A stretch of 45,023 nt of DNA from the NCBI RefSeq assembly GCF_001559795.1, contig NZ_LOHY01000143.1, positions 1 to 45,023 of the forward strand, given 5' to 3'. This document shows positions 1-7,766 of the stretch, one piece after another. The translations under genes and the position numbers were made by a program. This DNA comes from Pseudostreptobacillus hongkongensis. Its GTDB lineage: Bacteria; Fusobacteriota; Fusobacteriia; Fusobacteriales; Leptotrichiaceae. Below the pieces are notes generated by a model, which ran no database searches, was not told the origin of the DNA, and worked only from the letters and a program-made list of their open reading frames with translations. Every line of letters begins with the position of its first letter. The first letter of the stretch is position 1.

Positions 1-34
1 TGTTTTTTTAATATACAAATTTAAATAAAGTTTA

Positions 35-63
35 TTGTAAAAAAAAGTTTAAAATGGTATTAT
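35..63 (+). promoter_or_regulatory. Candidate sigma-70-type promoter for the split glycosyltransferase
   Basis: A TTGTAA -35 box (35-40) and a TATTAT -10 box (58-63) are separated by 17 bases. A start near 70 would give a leader of about 50 bases before the ATG at 121. In DNA this AT-rich, such matches also occur by chance. Confidence 0.4.
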
Positions 64-120
64 AAAATGAATGAAGTATTTAACTTCTATATTTATAATA
101 ATATATTGGGGGAAATATAT

Positions 121-744
121 ATGAAAATATTAATATTTACAGCAACAACTGGAGATGGACATAATCAGGCAGCAAGAAATTTAAAATATGAATTAGAAAA
201 AGATGGTAATGAAGTAAAAGTTGTGGACTTATTTAAAGGTAATACTAAAAAAAGTTTTACAAGTTCATTTTTTGATAAGGGGCAAACATTTTTAGTAAAA
301 AATATGCCACAAACATATTCAATGATATATAATACTGCCCATTATAAACTAACTCAGGATATAATGAGAAAGTTAATGGTGTCAAGTAAAAATAGAATAC
401 GTGTTATTTTAAAAGAAGAAAATCCTGATTTAATAATATCAACTCATCCATATTCGGTTCCTTTAGTTTTTTCACAAATTAAGAAATATGGAATGAATAT
501 ACCTTTTGTGCAAGTTGTTACAGATTTTAATGCACATTATATATACATAGACCAAGAAATAGATGCATATATTACTGGAATTGAATTTACAAATAAAACT
601 TTAATAGAAAAGGGGATAGATAAAGAAAAAATATACTTATATGGTATACCTATAAGAAAAATATTTAGTCAGACAAAAAGAAATAATTTAGATAAATTTA
701 GTGTTCTAATTATGGGGGGGGAGGAATGGGACTTGAAGGAATAA
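121..744 (+). CDS. Diacylglycerol glucosyltransferase / MGDG synthase-like protein, N-terminal part (frameshifted)
   Basis: This is the N-terminal acceptor-binding half of a GT28-family processive glycolipid glycosyltransferase (UgtP/MGDG synthase type), which moves a sugar from a nucleotide-sugar onto diacylglycerol at the inner face of the membrane. The opening MKILIFTATTGDGHNQAA carries the family's glycine-rich GDGH motif, and STHPYS followed by VTDF is also typical. An upstream in-frame ATG at 67 lacks a ribosome site; the ATG at 121 follows GGGGGA at about 108-113 and begins the recognisable domain, so I chose it. Reading passes into the wrong frame at the G8 tract (714-721) and ends nine codons later. 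The donor-binding half continues in another frame at 726-1214. Family assignment is confident; whether an intact protein is made is unknown. Confidence 0.75.
   Translation: MKILIFTATTGDGHNQAARNLKYELEKDGNEVKVVDLFKGNTKKSFTSSFFDKGQTFLVKNMPQTYSMIYNTAHYKLTQDIMRKLMVSSKNRIRVILKEENPDLIISTHPYSVPLVFSQIKKYGMNIPFVQVVTDFNAHYIYIDQEIDAYITGIEFTNKTLIEKGIDKEKIYLYGIPIRKIFSQTKRNNLDKFSVLIMGGEEWDLKE
714..721 (+). repeat. G8 homopolymer tract inside the glycosyltransferase
   Basis: Eight consecutive G residues lie at the frame break, exactly where the family has its conserved MGGG(M/L)G nucleotide-sugar loop. Six or nine Gs would join the two halves into one frame, and a -1 ribosomal slip on the tract would do the same. 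A run of eight Gs is striking in DNA this AT-rich. Confidence 0.9.
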
Positions 745-1214
745 AGGACTGTTCTGAAATAATATTAAATTCTAATTTAGATTTATATTTAAATATAGTT
801 TGTGGTAAAAATGAAGAATTAAAATTAGAATTAGAAAATAAGTATGCTAGTGAGATTTCTGAAGGTAAATTAAAAGTTTATGGGTTTATCGATAAAATAA
901 ATGAAATAATGGATAATTCAAGTTTAATAATAACAAAACCAGGTGGTCTAACATCAACTGAAGCAATAACAAAAAGATTACCTATGTTATTGCCATTCTA
1001 TATACCAGGTCAAGAAAAGGAAAATATTGATATTTTAACTGAAGCTGGACTTGCAATAGAAGTAAAAGAATTAGAAGATCTACCAAATATGTTGTTAAAT
1101 TTATTAAATAATAAAGAAGAGTATAATAAATTAGTAGAAAATATGGATAAATTAGCAAGTAATTATTCTATGGATAAAGTTATTGAATTAATTCATAAAT
1201 TAAAAAAGAAATAA
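726..1214 (+). CDS. Diacylglycerol glucosyltransferase-like protein, C-terminal part (frameshifted)
   Basis: This is the nucleotide-sugar-binding half of the same GT28-type glycosyltransferase. It starts with MGLEGIKD, which continues the glycine loop MGGG that the upstream frame reaches just before the G8 tract. Further on, ITKPGGLTSTEA and a PGQEKEN motif are the classical donor-binding elements of MurG/UgtP-like enzymes. The ATG at 726 overlaps the end of the upstream frame and has the G tract and GAGG just before it, so independent initiation is possible. A free C-terminal domain would not be expected to be active, however. I read 121-1214 as one gene that is either phase-variable, slippage-dependent, decayed, or affected by a sequencing error in the homopolymer. 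The SRP RNA gene follows immediately. Confidence 0.7.
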   Translation: MGLEGIKDCSEIILNSNLDLYLNIVCGKNEELKLELENKYASEISEGKLKVYGFIDKINEIMDNSSLIITKPGGLTSTEAITKRLPMLLPFYIPGQEKENIDILTEAGLAIEVKELEDLPNMLLNLLNNKEEYNKLVENMDKLASNYSMDKVIELIHKLKKK

Positions 1215-1217
1215 AAC

Positions 1218-1246
1218 TTGAAAAAAAAGCTTAAAAATGTTAGAAT
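1218..1246 (+). promoter_or_regulatory. Promoter of the SRP RNA gene
   Basis: TTGAAA (1218-1223), a 17-base spacer and TAGAAT (1241-1246) place the transcription start about five bases downstream. That is the first base of the terminal stem of the SRP RNA at 1251. The agreement with the RNA 5' end supports it. Confidence 0.75.
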
Positions 1247-1250
1247 AATT

Positions 1251-1520
1251 ATGCCATACAAATCGGGGGAGTAGCGGGTCCTTGTACCTGAAGTCCGCTT
1301 GAGCAGGGATTATATTAATTTTGAGGGCAATTCTGGTGTTTAAGCCTTGTATCATAGGTGTTGAGAAAATAGTCCTATATTGTAAAAATTCAGCGAATCA
1401 TGTCAGGTCAGGAATGAAGCAGCATTAAGTTGAGATTTTTAGGTTTATAGGGGTGCTATTTTTGAGCTTGTGGTATAAGAAACCGATGTTGGGAAAGTTC
1501 GATTAATTAATGTATGGCAT
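1251..1520 (+). ncRNA. ffs: Signal recognition particle RNA, large bacterial (Alu-containing) form
   Basis: This RNA pairs with Ffh (SRP54) and targets nascent membrane and secreted proteins to the membrane. The domain IV hallmark is visible around 1400-1427 as GTCAGGTCAGGAATGAAGCA followed by GCATTAAG, the Ffh-binding hairpin. The 5' part (GGGGGAGTAGCGGGTCC, then TGTACCTGAAGTCCGC) matches the Alu domain of Bacillus-type scRNA. The two ends, ATGCCATACA at 1251-1260 and TGTATGGCAT at 1511-1520, are perfect complements that close the molecule. Length is about 270 nt, as for the long bacterial form and unlike the ~114-nt E. coli 4.5S RNA. It has its own promoter upstream and an intrinsic terminator directly after. 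Confidence 0.95.
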
Positions 1521-1522
1521 TT

Positions 1523-1544
1523 GCTAGATTTTCTAGCTTTTTTT
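1523..1544 (+). terminator. Intrinsic terminator of the SRP RNA gene
   Basis: GCTAGA and TCTAGC form a 6-bp stem with a three-base loop (1523-1537), followed at once by seven Ts. It starts three bases after the closing stem of the RNA. Confidence 0.85.
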
Positions 1545-1563
1545 ATTATAAGGAGGAGGGTAT

Positions 1564-2790
1564 ATGAAAATAGAAAAAGTAAATTATGAAGATTTATTTG
1601 AATTTAAAAAAGTACCTTTAGGGGAATACATATATTATGCTATTTCATTTGAACATAGAATTTTTGGATATTTAGTCTTTTCAAAAGACAAAGATTTAAT
1701 AGTGGAAGAAATATACATAAAAAAAGAATTTAGAAATACCGGATATGGATCAAGATTACTTAATTATGCTATTTATGACAGTATAAATTCAGATTTTAAA
1801 GATGTAATTGTATTGAACCATAAAAGAATAGATAATTTTTTAGAAAAAAATGATTTTATAAAGATTAATAATAAATATGTTAGATTAGATATAAAAGATG
1901 AGATAGAACATATTAATGCAACTATACATGTAAATAAAATATCTATATGTATAAATATAGTTTTATCTATATTTAAATTTATTGCAGGGTATATATTTAA
2001 TGTTAATTCACTAATGGCAGATGCTATTAACTCATTTTCTGATTTTATTAATAATATTTTGATATTAGTAGGTGCAAAAATTGAAAAAGAACCTAGTGAT
2101 GAAGATCATCCTTTTGGACATGGTAAGGTTGCTTCTATATTTAGTTTAATAATAGGTATAATAATTATCATATCTTCATTTGATGTTTTAAAATCAGGAG
2201 TTTTAAATTTAATAAATATTAAAGAAATTAAATTTAGTGATGATTTTGGAGTATTATTGGTTGTATTAATTTCTTTAGTAATATTAAAACTATTGCAGTA
2301 TGTATATATTAGATCTTTTCATAAAAGATATAAATCATCGCTTTTAACAACTTTACTTGTGGATTATAAAGTGGATATAGTTTTATCTACTTCAGTAATA
2401 TTAGGTGTAATATCAAGTAAGTATATAAATAATAGTATAGACTCTGTATTATCTATAATAATAACAGGATATTTGATTATACAGGGATATAATATAGTTA
2501 AAGAAAATGCTATGATATTAATGGATTCTCAAAATGAAAATTTATTATTAAATGTAAAGTTATTAACTTTAAAGGTTGAAGGTATAGAAAATATTCATGA
2601 TGTATATATGACAAGAATAGGAGAAAAGATATATATAATAGCAGATATTAGACTTGATTCAAGTTTAACTTTGGAACAAGCTCATGAAATAGCAGAACAG
2701 GCAGAGAAAAAAATAAAATATAGATTTTCTAATATAAAAAAGGTTATATATCATATTGAACCTAATTACAAGGAAGACTATAATGATTAG
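1564..2790 (+). CDS. GNAT acetyltransferase domain fused to a cation diffusion facilitator (possible Mn/Zn efflux)
   Basis: This is a two-domain membrane protein. Residues 1-110 form a GNAT fold with the acetyl-CoA loop motif RNTGYGSRLL (about 57-66). Residues 115-408 are a cation diffusion facilitator with six predicted membrane segments, the family signature DEDHPFGHGK (about 179-188) and a cytoplasmic C-terminal metal domain. CDF proteins export divalent metal in exchange for protons. The transport-site residues read N156-x3-D160 in TM2 and D267-x3-D271 in TM5, an N-D/D-D set rather than the H-D/H-D of zinc exporters. I recall manganese exporters such as MntE having a similar set, so Mn is plausible but unproven. 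AGGAGGAGG precedes the ATG. The substrate of the acetyltransferase domain is unknown. The CDS is followed nine bases later by the U32 gene. Confidence 0.85.
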   Translation: MKIEKVNYEDLFEFKKVPLGEYIYYAISFEHRIFGYLVFSKDKDLIVEEIYIKKEFRNTGYGSRLLNYAIYDSINSDFKDVIVLNHKRIDNFLEKNDFIKINNKYVRLDIKDEIEHINATIHVNKISICINIVLSIFKFIAGYIFNVNSLMADAINSFSDFINNILILVGAKIEKEPSDEDHPFGHGKVASIFSLIIGIIIIISSFDVLKSGVLNLINIKEIKFSDDFGVLLVVLISLVILKLLQYVYIRSFHKRYKSSLLTTLLVDYKVDIVLSTSVILGVISSKYINNSIDSVLSIIITGYLIIQGYNIVKENAMILMDSQNENLLLNVKLLTLKVEGIENIHDVYMTRIGEKIYIIADIRLDSSLTLEQAHEIAEQAEKKIKYRFSNIKKVIYHIEPNYKEDYND

Positions 2791-2799
2791 AGGTGTTAT

Positions 2800-4971
2800 A
2801 TGAAAATTGTTGGTCCAGCAGGAAATTTTGAAAAATTAGATGCAGCTATTAAAGCAGGTGCAGATGAAGTTTTTCTTGGGTTAAAAGGATTTGGAGCTAG
2901 AAGAAATAATGATAATTTTGGTATGGAAGAATTAAAAGCTGGTATAGATTATGCACATAAAAAAGGTGTTAAAGTTTTACTTGCTTTAAATACTATCATG
3001 AGAGATATGGAAATAAAATCAGTTTATAAAAATTTTAAACCTATATATGAACATGGGGTTGATGCTGTAATAGTTCAAGATATGGGGTTAATCAAATTTT
3101 TAAAAGCTAATTTTCCTGATCTTGTATTACATGGAAGTACACAGATGACGGTAGCTAATTATGTAGAAGCAAATTATTTAAAAGAATTAGGATTATCAAG
3201 AGTAGTTCTTGCACGTGAACTTTCTTTTGAAGAGATAAAAGAAATAAGAGAAAATACTGATATAGAATTAGAAGTATTTGTTTCTGGATCTATGTGTATA
3301 TCTTATTCAGGTAATTGTTATGTTTCTAGTTTTATAGGGGGTAGAAGTGGAAATAGAGGTATGTGTGCATACACTTGTAGAAAAAAATTCAAAGATGAAG
3401 AAGGAAAACTTTCATATTTTTTATCACCTAATGATCAGTTATTAGAAAAAGAAGAAATAGATAAATTAAAAGCTATAGGAATAAATGCTATTAAGGTTGA
3501 AGGAAGAAAAAAACAACCTGAATATATTTATGAAACAGTTTCGTATTATAAAGACATACTAAATGGAATAGATAGAAAAAGTGAAAGTTATAAGTTATTT
3601 AATAGAGGTTATTCTAAGGGTTATTTCTATTTAGATGACAAGTTAATGAATCATAAATATTCATCAAATTTTGGATATTTACTGGGTAGAGTTAACAACA
3701 ATAATACTATAAAATTATTAGATGAATTGGTATTAGGAGATGGTATACAGTTTGTTAATGAATATTTTGAAAAGTTAGATGGAGAATATGTAAATAAGAT
3801 ACTGTTAAATGGTAGTAAGGTAAATAAAGCTAATAAAAATGATACTATAACATTACCTAATATCCCTAAAAATACTAAGTATATTTATAAAAATTATTCT
3901 AAAGATATTAATGATAGAATACATAGTGATATAAAAGTTGTTAAAAGATATAAGGGAATAGATTCTAAGGTTTATGCATATTTGAATGAACCTTTAAAAG
4001 TGGAATTCTATACTTTAAATAATTTTAAAAAAGAAATAAAAGCTGAATATATTGGTGATGTATTAACTGAAATTTCTAAAAAAGAAATAAGTATAGAAGA
4101 TATATCTACTAAGTTAAGTGAAATAGGAGATACTGATTTTAAATTAGAAAATATATCTATAGATTATGATGGAAAAGCTTTTATACCATTTAGTCAAATT
4201 AAAAAAATTAAAAGAGAACTAATTAATGAACTAGGTGAAAAATTAGTAGATTCATATAAACATGAAGAAAGAGAATTGATAGAGTTTAAATATCCTAAAA
4301 TAGAAGAGTGTATACAACCTGTGTTTTCAGCATTAGTTAGGACAAAGGAACAAGAAGATGCTTGTATAAGAAATGGTATAACAAAAATATACAGAGAAGG
4401 TTTTGATATAACTAAACAAAAAAATATGGATAATAAATTACTAAATCAAAATACTAATTTAGTTTCAAATCTTTATCAATTAATTAAGGGAAAGGAACTA
4501 GGTCTTAAAAATCAAAGTATAAATTGGAATTTTAATGTATTTAATAATATGAGCGTTGATGTATATTCGGAATTTCCTAATATAGAGACTGTATTTTTAT
4601 CTCCTGAATTAAATCATAAGCAGTTAAAACTTATGACTAATAGATCTTTGAAAAGAGGTCTTGTTATATATGGAAATCTTAAAACTATGTATATAGAACA
4701 TACAATAGATAAGAAAGAGTATAAAGAAATTCAAGGTGAACATTTTGATAGATATAAAGTTGTGAAAAATAAGCTAGATAATTTAGAGCTATATTTAAAT
4801 AAGCCTATGAATTTAATACCTAAACTTGATTTGATATATTCGCTTAATCTAGATGAATTAAGATTAGATTTTACATTTGAAGATGCAAATGAAGTAGAAA
4901 AAATTATTAAATCAATCAAAACAAAATCAGGTAAATACGTACCTTATGCCTTTGAGATGGGGGTAAGTTAA
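2800..4971 (+). CDS. U32 family (collagenase-like) protein, RlhA-type RNA hydroxylation factor
   Basis: This is a large U32 'peptidase' family protein. Well-studied members are not general proteases: E. coli RlhA (YdcP) is needed for 5-hydroxycytidine at 23S rRNA C2501, and TrhP (YegQ) for 5-hydroxyuridine in tRNA. The N-terminal TIM-barrel-like domain contains KGFGARRN (about 29-36), VLARELS, the signature FVSGSMCISYSGNC (160-173) and four cysteines, C166, C173, C189 and C193, that could hold a metal cluster. A long C-terminal DUF3656-like half follows. The 723-residue length and the GFGAR motif resemble RlhA more than the ~450-residue YegQ, but the exact substrate is inferred. The gene sits nine bases after the CDF fusion and is probably co-transcribed with it; a terminator follows. 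Confidence 0.85.
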   Translation: MKIVGPAGNFEKLDAAIKAGADEVFLGLKGFGARRNNDNFGMEELKAGIDYAHKKGVKVLLALNTIMRDMEIKSVYKNFKPIYEHGVDAVIVQDMGLIKFLKANFPDLVLHGSTQMTVANYVEANYLKELGLSRVVLARELSFEEIKEIRENTDIELEVFVSGSMCISYSGNCYVSSFIGGRSGNRGMCAYTCRKKFKDEEGKLSYFLSPNDQLLEKEEIDKLKAIGINAIKVEGRKKQPEYIYETVSYYKDILNGIDRKSESYKLFNRGYSKGYFYLDDKLMNHKYSSNFGYLLGRVNNNNTIKLLDELVLGDGIQFVNEYFEKLDGEYVNKILLNGSKVNKANKNDTITLPNIPKNTKYIYKNYSKDINDRIHSDIKVVKRYKGIDSKVYAYLNEPLKVEFYTLNNFKKEIKAEYIGDVLTEISKKEISIEDISTKLSEIGDTDFKLENISIDYDGKAFIPFSQIKKIKRELINELGEKLVDSYKHEERELIEFKYPKIEECIQPVFSALVRTKEQEDACIRNGITKIYREGFDITKQKNMDNKLLNQNTNLVSNLYQLIKGKELGLKNQSINWNFNVFNNMSVDVYSEFPNIETVFLSPELNHKQLKLMTNRSLKRGLVIYGNLKTMYIEHTIDKKEYKEIQGEHFDRYKVVKNKLDNLELYLNKPMNLIPKLDLIYSLNLDELRLDFTFEDANEVEKIIKSIKTKSGKYVPYAFEMGVS

Positions 4972-5034
4972 AAAGAAGCGTTTATTTAGAACATATGCAA
5001 AAGAAATGTACGCAATAATTTAAAAAATTTTTAT

Positions 5035-5071
5035 AGAGATTGCTTGTTATTTTATAGGGCAATCTCTTTTT
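5035..5071 (+). terminator. Intrinsic terminator after the U32 gene
   Basis: AGAGATTGC (5035-5043) pairs with GCAATCTCT (5059-5067), a 9-bp stem followed by a T-rich tract. It ends the plus-strand unit at the convergent junction with the thi operon. Confidence 0.8.
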
Positions 5072-5115
5072 ATTGAGAATATCTAAAAAAGTCTGTAAAT
5101 TAGGAAATGATTAAA

Positions 5116-5149
5116 TAATAAAGAGATTACTCAATTAAGCAATCTCTTT
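5116..5149 (-). terminator. Intrinsic terminator of the thi operon
   Basis: On the minus strand, AAAGAGATT and AATCTCTTT (5120-5149) form a stem, followed by a T-rich stretch (TTATTATTTAA). The arms share their core with the facing terminator at 5035-5067. Confidence 0.7.
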
Positions 5150-5169
5150 AAAGGGTGTTGTTTAGTTTT

Positions 5170-5907
5170 TTATTCTATATGCATTAAATTTAAAATTTTT
5201 CTTTTAATATTATTAAATTCTGGACTAGTATTATCTCTATTTTCTAGATTAATTTCTATTTCTTTACTAAGAGTTGAATATTCTCCATTTGAAGCTAATA
5301 TAGATATCTTATCAGAAAGATATATAGCTTCGTCTATATCGTGGGTTATAAGTAAAGTGGTTAAATTAAGTTCTTTACGTATATCCATATACCATTTATG
5401 TATATTCTTTTTAGTGATAAAATCAAGTGCTGAAAATGGTTCATCAAGTAATATCATATCACTAGAAAACATATATGTTCTAAGTAATGCAGCTCTTTGC
5501 CTTTGCCCACCTGATAATTTATTTGGATATTTAAATTCTTGATTTTTTAATCCAAACTTATCTATATAATTATTAATTTTTTTATATGCTTCTTCTTTAT
5601 TAACTCCTTTTATTAATAAGGGTAGAGCAATATTATCTATAGTAGTTCTAAAAGGTAGAAGTAAGTCTTTTTGTAACATATAGCTTACTTTGCCCTTTTT
5701 ATTAACTATATTTTCTTTATTTAAGTAGATATTTCCATACTTAGGTGATATAAGTCCGGCAACAGCATTAAATATAGTACTTTTTCCTGTACCAGAAACA
5801 CCTACTATACTAACTAGTTCGCCTTTATTAACCTTAAGATTTATATCTTTAACTATGACCTTATTTTCAAATTCTATACATAAATTTTCTATTTCTAATT
5901 TTAACAT
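5170..5907 (-). CDS. thiZ: ABC transporter ATP-binding protein, thiamine pyrimidine precursor importer (ThiZ-like)
   Basis: This is the ATPase of a type I ABC importer. Walker A GVSGTGKS, the Q-loop ...MLQKD, the signature LSGGQRQRA, Walker B MILLDEPFSALD and the switch histidine in LLITHDIDEA are all present, in 245 residues, a normal length. It belongs to the nitrate/sulfonate/taurine ATPase group used by ThiXYZ systems. It ends a three-gene minus-strand operon after the permease and binding protein, one base after the binding-protein stop. The TPP riboswitch in front of the operon fixes the substrate class as a thiamine precursor, most likely a pyrimidine such as formylaminopyrimidine or hydroxymethylpyrimidine. 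ATPase identity is certain; the symbol rests on context. Confidence 0.88.
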   Translation of the reverse strand: MLKLEIENLCIEFENKVIVKDINLKVNKGELVSIVGVSGTGKSTIFNAVAGLISPKYGNIYLNKENIVNKKGKVSYMLQKDLLLPFRTTIDNIALPLLIKGVNKEEAYKKINNYIDKFGLKNQEFKYPNKLSGGQRQRAALLRTYMFSSDMILLDEPFSALDFITKKNIHKWYMDIRKELNLTTLLITHDIDEAIYLSDKISILASNGEYSTLSKEIEINLENRDNTSPEFNNIKRKILNLMHIE

Positions 5908-5908
5908 A

Positions 5909-6892
5909 CTAATCCTCTAAATATTGATTTGTAAATCCGTAATCTTTATCTATAGATTTTTTAATTATACCATTATTAAACAACCAGCTATAGAAATTAT
6001 TCCATCTATTAGAATCAAATTTTCCCCAAGGAACATCTTTGTCAACATATTGATTATTTATCCATGTTTGTGATTTAACTAAAAAATCTCTTTCAAGTTC
6101 AGGAGCTTGTTTATGTAAAATATCAACAGCTTCATCTACATGCTCTATAGAATATAGGTAACCTTTTTTAATGGCAGATAATACTTTTTTAGTAACCTCA
6201 GGATTTTTTTCTGCAAAATCTGAATTAGCTATAAGTACAGGAGTATAGTAATCAAGTTCGGGAACAACTTTAGCTTCCATAAAATTAAATGGAATATTGT
6301 TATATTCTAATGATATTCCATCCCATGCATAAAATATCCAAGTAGAATCAGTTTCAGTTTTTAATGCACGAATAACGTCCCAAGAATAAGGGATTACATT
6401 AACTTTAGAAAAATCAGCATCTTCTTTACTCATTAAATATTTAAGCATGGCTTGTTCAATAGGATCTTCCCAAGTTGCATAAGTTTTTCCTTCTAAATCT
6501 TTAAAACTAGTAATATTTTTTTCTTTAAGTGAAACAAGTCCTGAAGTATTATGTTGAAGAAGAGCAGCAACTGCAATAACTGGAACTTTTTCATCACTAC
6601 TAAAATAGTTAGCAAGTGTATCTTGGAAACTTATACCAAATTGAGATTTTCCACTTGCAATTAAAGCTGTAGTACTTCCTTCTGGTGCTTGATCTATAGT
6701 AACATCAAGTCCTAAATCTTTAAAGAATCCTTTTTCTTGAGCTACAAATAACCCAGTATGATTTGTATTAGGAGTCCAGTCAAGAACTATATGAATTTTT
6801 TCTTTAGACTCCTCATTACTTTTTGTTTCATTCTTATTTCCACAACTAAATACTAAGATTAGCATAAAAATAAATGTTAAAAACTTTTTCAT
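5909..6892 (-). CDS. thiY: Thiamine pyrimidine precursor-binding lipoprotein (ThiY-like, NMT1/THI5 fold)
   Basis: This is the substrate-binding lipoprotein of the importer. A signal peptide with the lipobox LVFSC precedes the mature protein, which opens with the ThiY hallmark LDWTPNTNHTGLFVA and is related to THI5/NMT1 proteins. PEGSTTALIASGKSQFGIS, also characteristic of this family, lies in the first third. An in-frame ATG exists at 6904, but GGGAGG lies just upstream of the second ATG at 6892, whose ATGA overlaps the permease stop; I chose 6892. The protein would deliver a pyrimidine thiamine precursor to the ThiX permease at the outer face of the inner membrane. The Trp and aromatic residues seen (WTPNT, SWDV, YAWDG) fit pyrimidine stacking, which is inference. 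Confidence 0.9.
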   Translation of the reverse strand: MKKFLTFIFMLILVFSCGNKNETKSNEESKEKIHIVLDWTPNTNHTGLFVAQEKGFFKDLGLDVTIDQAPEGSTTALIASGKSQFGISFQDTLANYFSSDEKVPVIAVAALLQHNTSGLVSLKEKNITSFKDLEGKTYATWEDPIEQAMLKYLMSKEDADFSKVNVIPYSWDVIRALKTETDSTWIFYAWDGISLEYNNIPFNFMEAKVVPELDYYTPVLIANSDFAEKNPEVTKKVLSAIKKGYLYSIEHVDEAVDILHKQAPELERDFLVKSQTWINNQYVDKDVPWGKFDSNRWNNFYSWLFNNGIIKKSIDKDYGFTNQYLED

Positions 6893-7638
6893 TTTTCCTC
6901 CCATTTTATTATATATTTTTCTATTTTAGAAACTAAATAAATTAAAACTAAGCTAATAAGTGATATTAAAAAGATACTTGCAAACATTTTATCATATGCA
7001 AATGCCCTTTTTGCTCTCATCATATATACTCCTAGACCATTAAAAGCTCCTATCCATTCAGCAACAACGGCAGAAATTATAGAATAAGAAACAGATATTC
7101 TAAGTCCTGCAAAAAAACTAGGTAGGGCACTTGGAAATTTTGCATATATATATTCTTGGAATTTACTTGCCCCCATGGATTCAAGTAATATTATATTATC
7201 TTTTGATACAGATCTATAACCATCAAGTAAAGAAATTGTTATAGGGAAAAAAGTTGTTAATGTTATTAAAACTATTTTTGAACTCATACCATAACCAAGC
7301 CATAATACTAATAGGGGAGCTATTGCTACAGTAGGTATTGTCTGACTTATTACAAGTACAGGCATAGTTGTTTTGAATATAAAATCAAATCTATCCATAA
7401 TTATAGATAAAATAAATGCTATAATTAATCCTATAACAAGACCTGCTATAGCTTCAAACATTGTATATTTCATATGGTTAGAGATTAAATTAAAATCTAC
7501 CTTTAAAGCATTTAATATATCAAATGGGGAAGGTAGTAAAAATTTTGGTATTATTTTTGAACTAGATAATAATTGCCAAAAAACTAGTATTATTATAATT
7601 AAGTAATAATTTAAAATTTTATCTAAAAATTTTCGCAT
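6889..7638 (-). CDS. thiX: ABC transporter permease, thiamine pyrimidine precursor importer (ThiX-like)
   Basis: This is the membrane-spanning subunit of the importer, 249 residues with about six hydrophobic segments. The EAA loop that docks on the ATPase is visible as LESMGASKFQEYIYAKFPSALPSF split over two short stretches, with the conserved glycine. It is the first gene of the operon and lies 54 bases downstream of the TPP riboswitch aptamer. Its ribosome binding site AGGAAG forms the 3' arm of the riboswitch-linked terminator, so expression is likely shut off when thiamine pyrophosphate is abundant. Its stop overlaps the start of the binding protein gene (ATGA). Subunit identity is firm; the substrate follows from the riboswitch and the ThiY-like partner. 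Confidence 0.9.
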   Translation of the reverse strand: MRKFLDKILNYYLIIIILVFWQLLSSSKIIPKFLLPSPFDILNALKVDFNLISNHMKYTMFEAIAGLVIGLIIAFILSIIMDRFDFIFKTTMPVLVISQTIPTVAIAPLLVLWLGYGMSSKIVLITLTTFFPITISLLDGYRSVSKDNIILLESMGASKFQEYIYAKFPSALPSFFAGLRISVSYSIISAVVAEWIGAFNGLGVYMMRAKRAFAYDKMFASIFLISLISLVLIYLVSKIEKYIIKWEEK

Positions 7639-7664
7639 AAAAAAAACTTCCTTTCTGGGAAGTT
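7639..7664 (-). terminator. Riboswitch-controlled terminator overlapping the thiX ribosome binding site
   Basis: On the minus strand AACTTCC and GGAAGTT form a 7-bp stem with a six-base loop, directly followed by Ts that run up to the thiX ATG. The 3' arm contains the AGGAAG Shine-Dalgarno sequence. The 3' end of the TPP aptamer (GGGAAG) can pair with the 5' arm, giving an anti-terminator. Confidence 0.8.
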
Positions 7665-7691
7665 AAAATTTAATTTGTATATTAAAAAATA

Positions 7692-7755
7692 CTTCCCTAC
7701 GACAGCATTATCTGTATCAGGTTAAACGGGTATAATCTCAGCACGTGGCACCCCG
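7692..7755 (-). promoter_or_regulatory. TPP riboswitch (THI element)
   Basis: Read on the minus strand, the sequence has all the conserved THI-box blocks in order: GGGGTGCC, TGCTGAGA, ATACCC, AACCTGATACAGATAATGC and GTAGGGAAG. These are the thiamine pyrophosphate aptamer. It precedes thiX and is coupled to the terminator at 7639-7664. Only 11 bases separate it from the stop codon of the upstream lysR-type gene. Confidence 0.97.
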
Positions 7756-7766
7756 ATATTTTTTAT

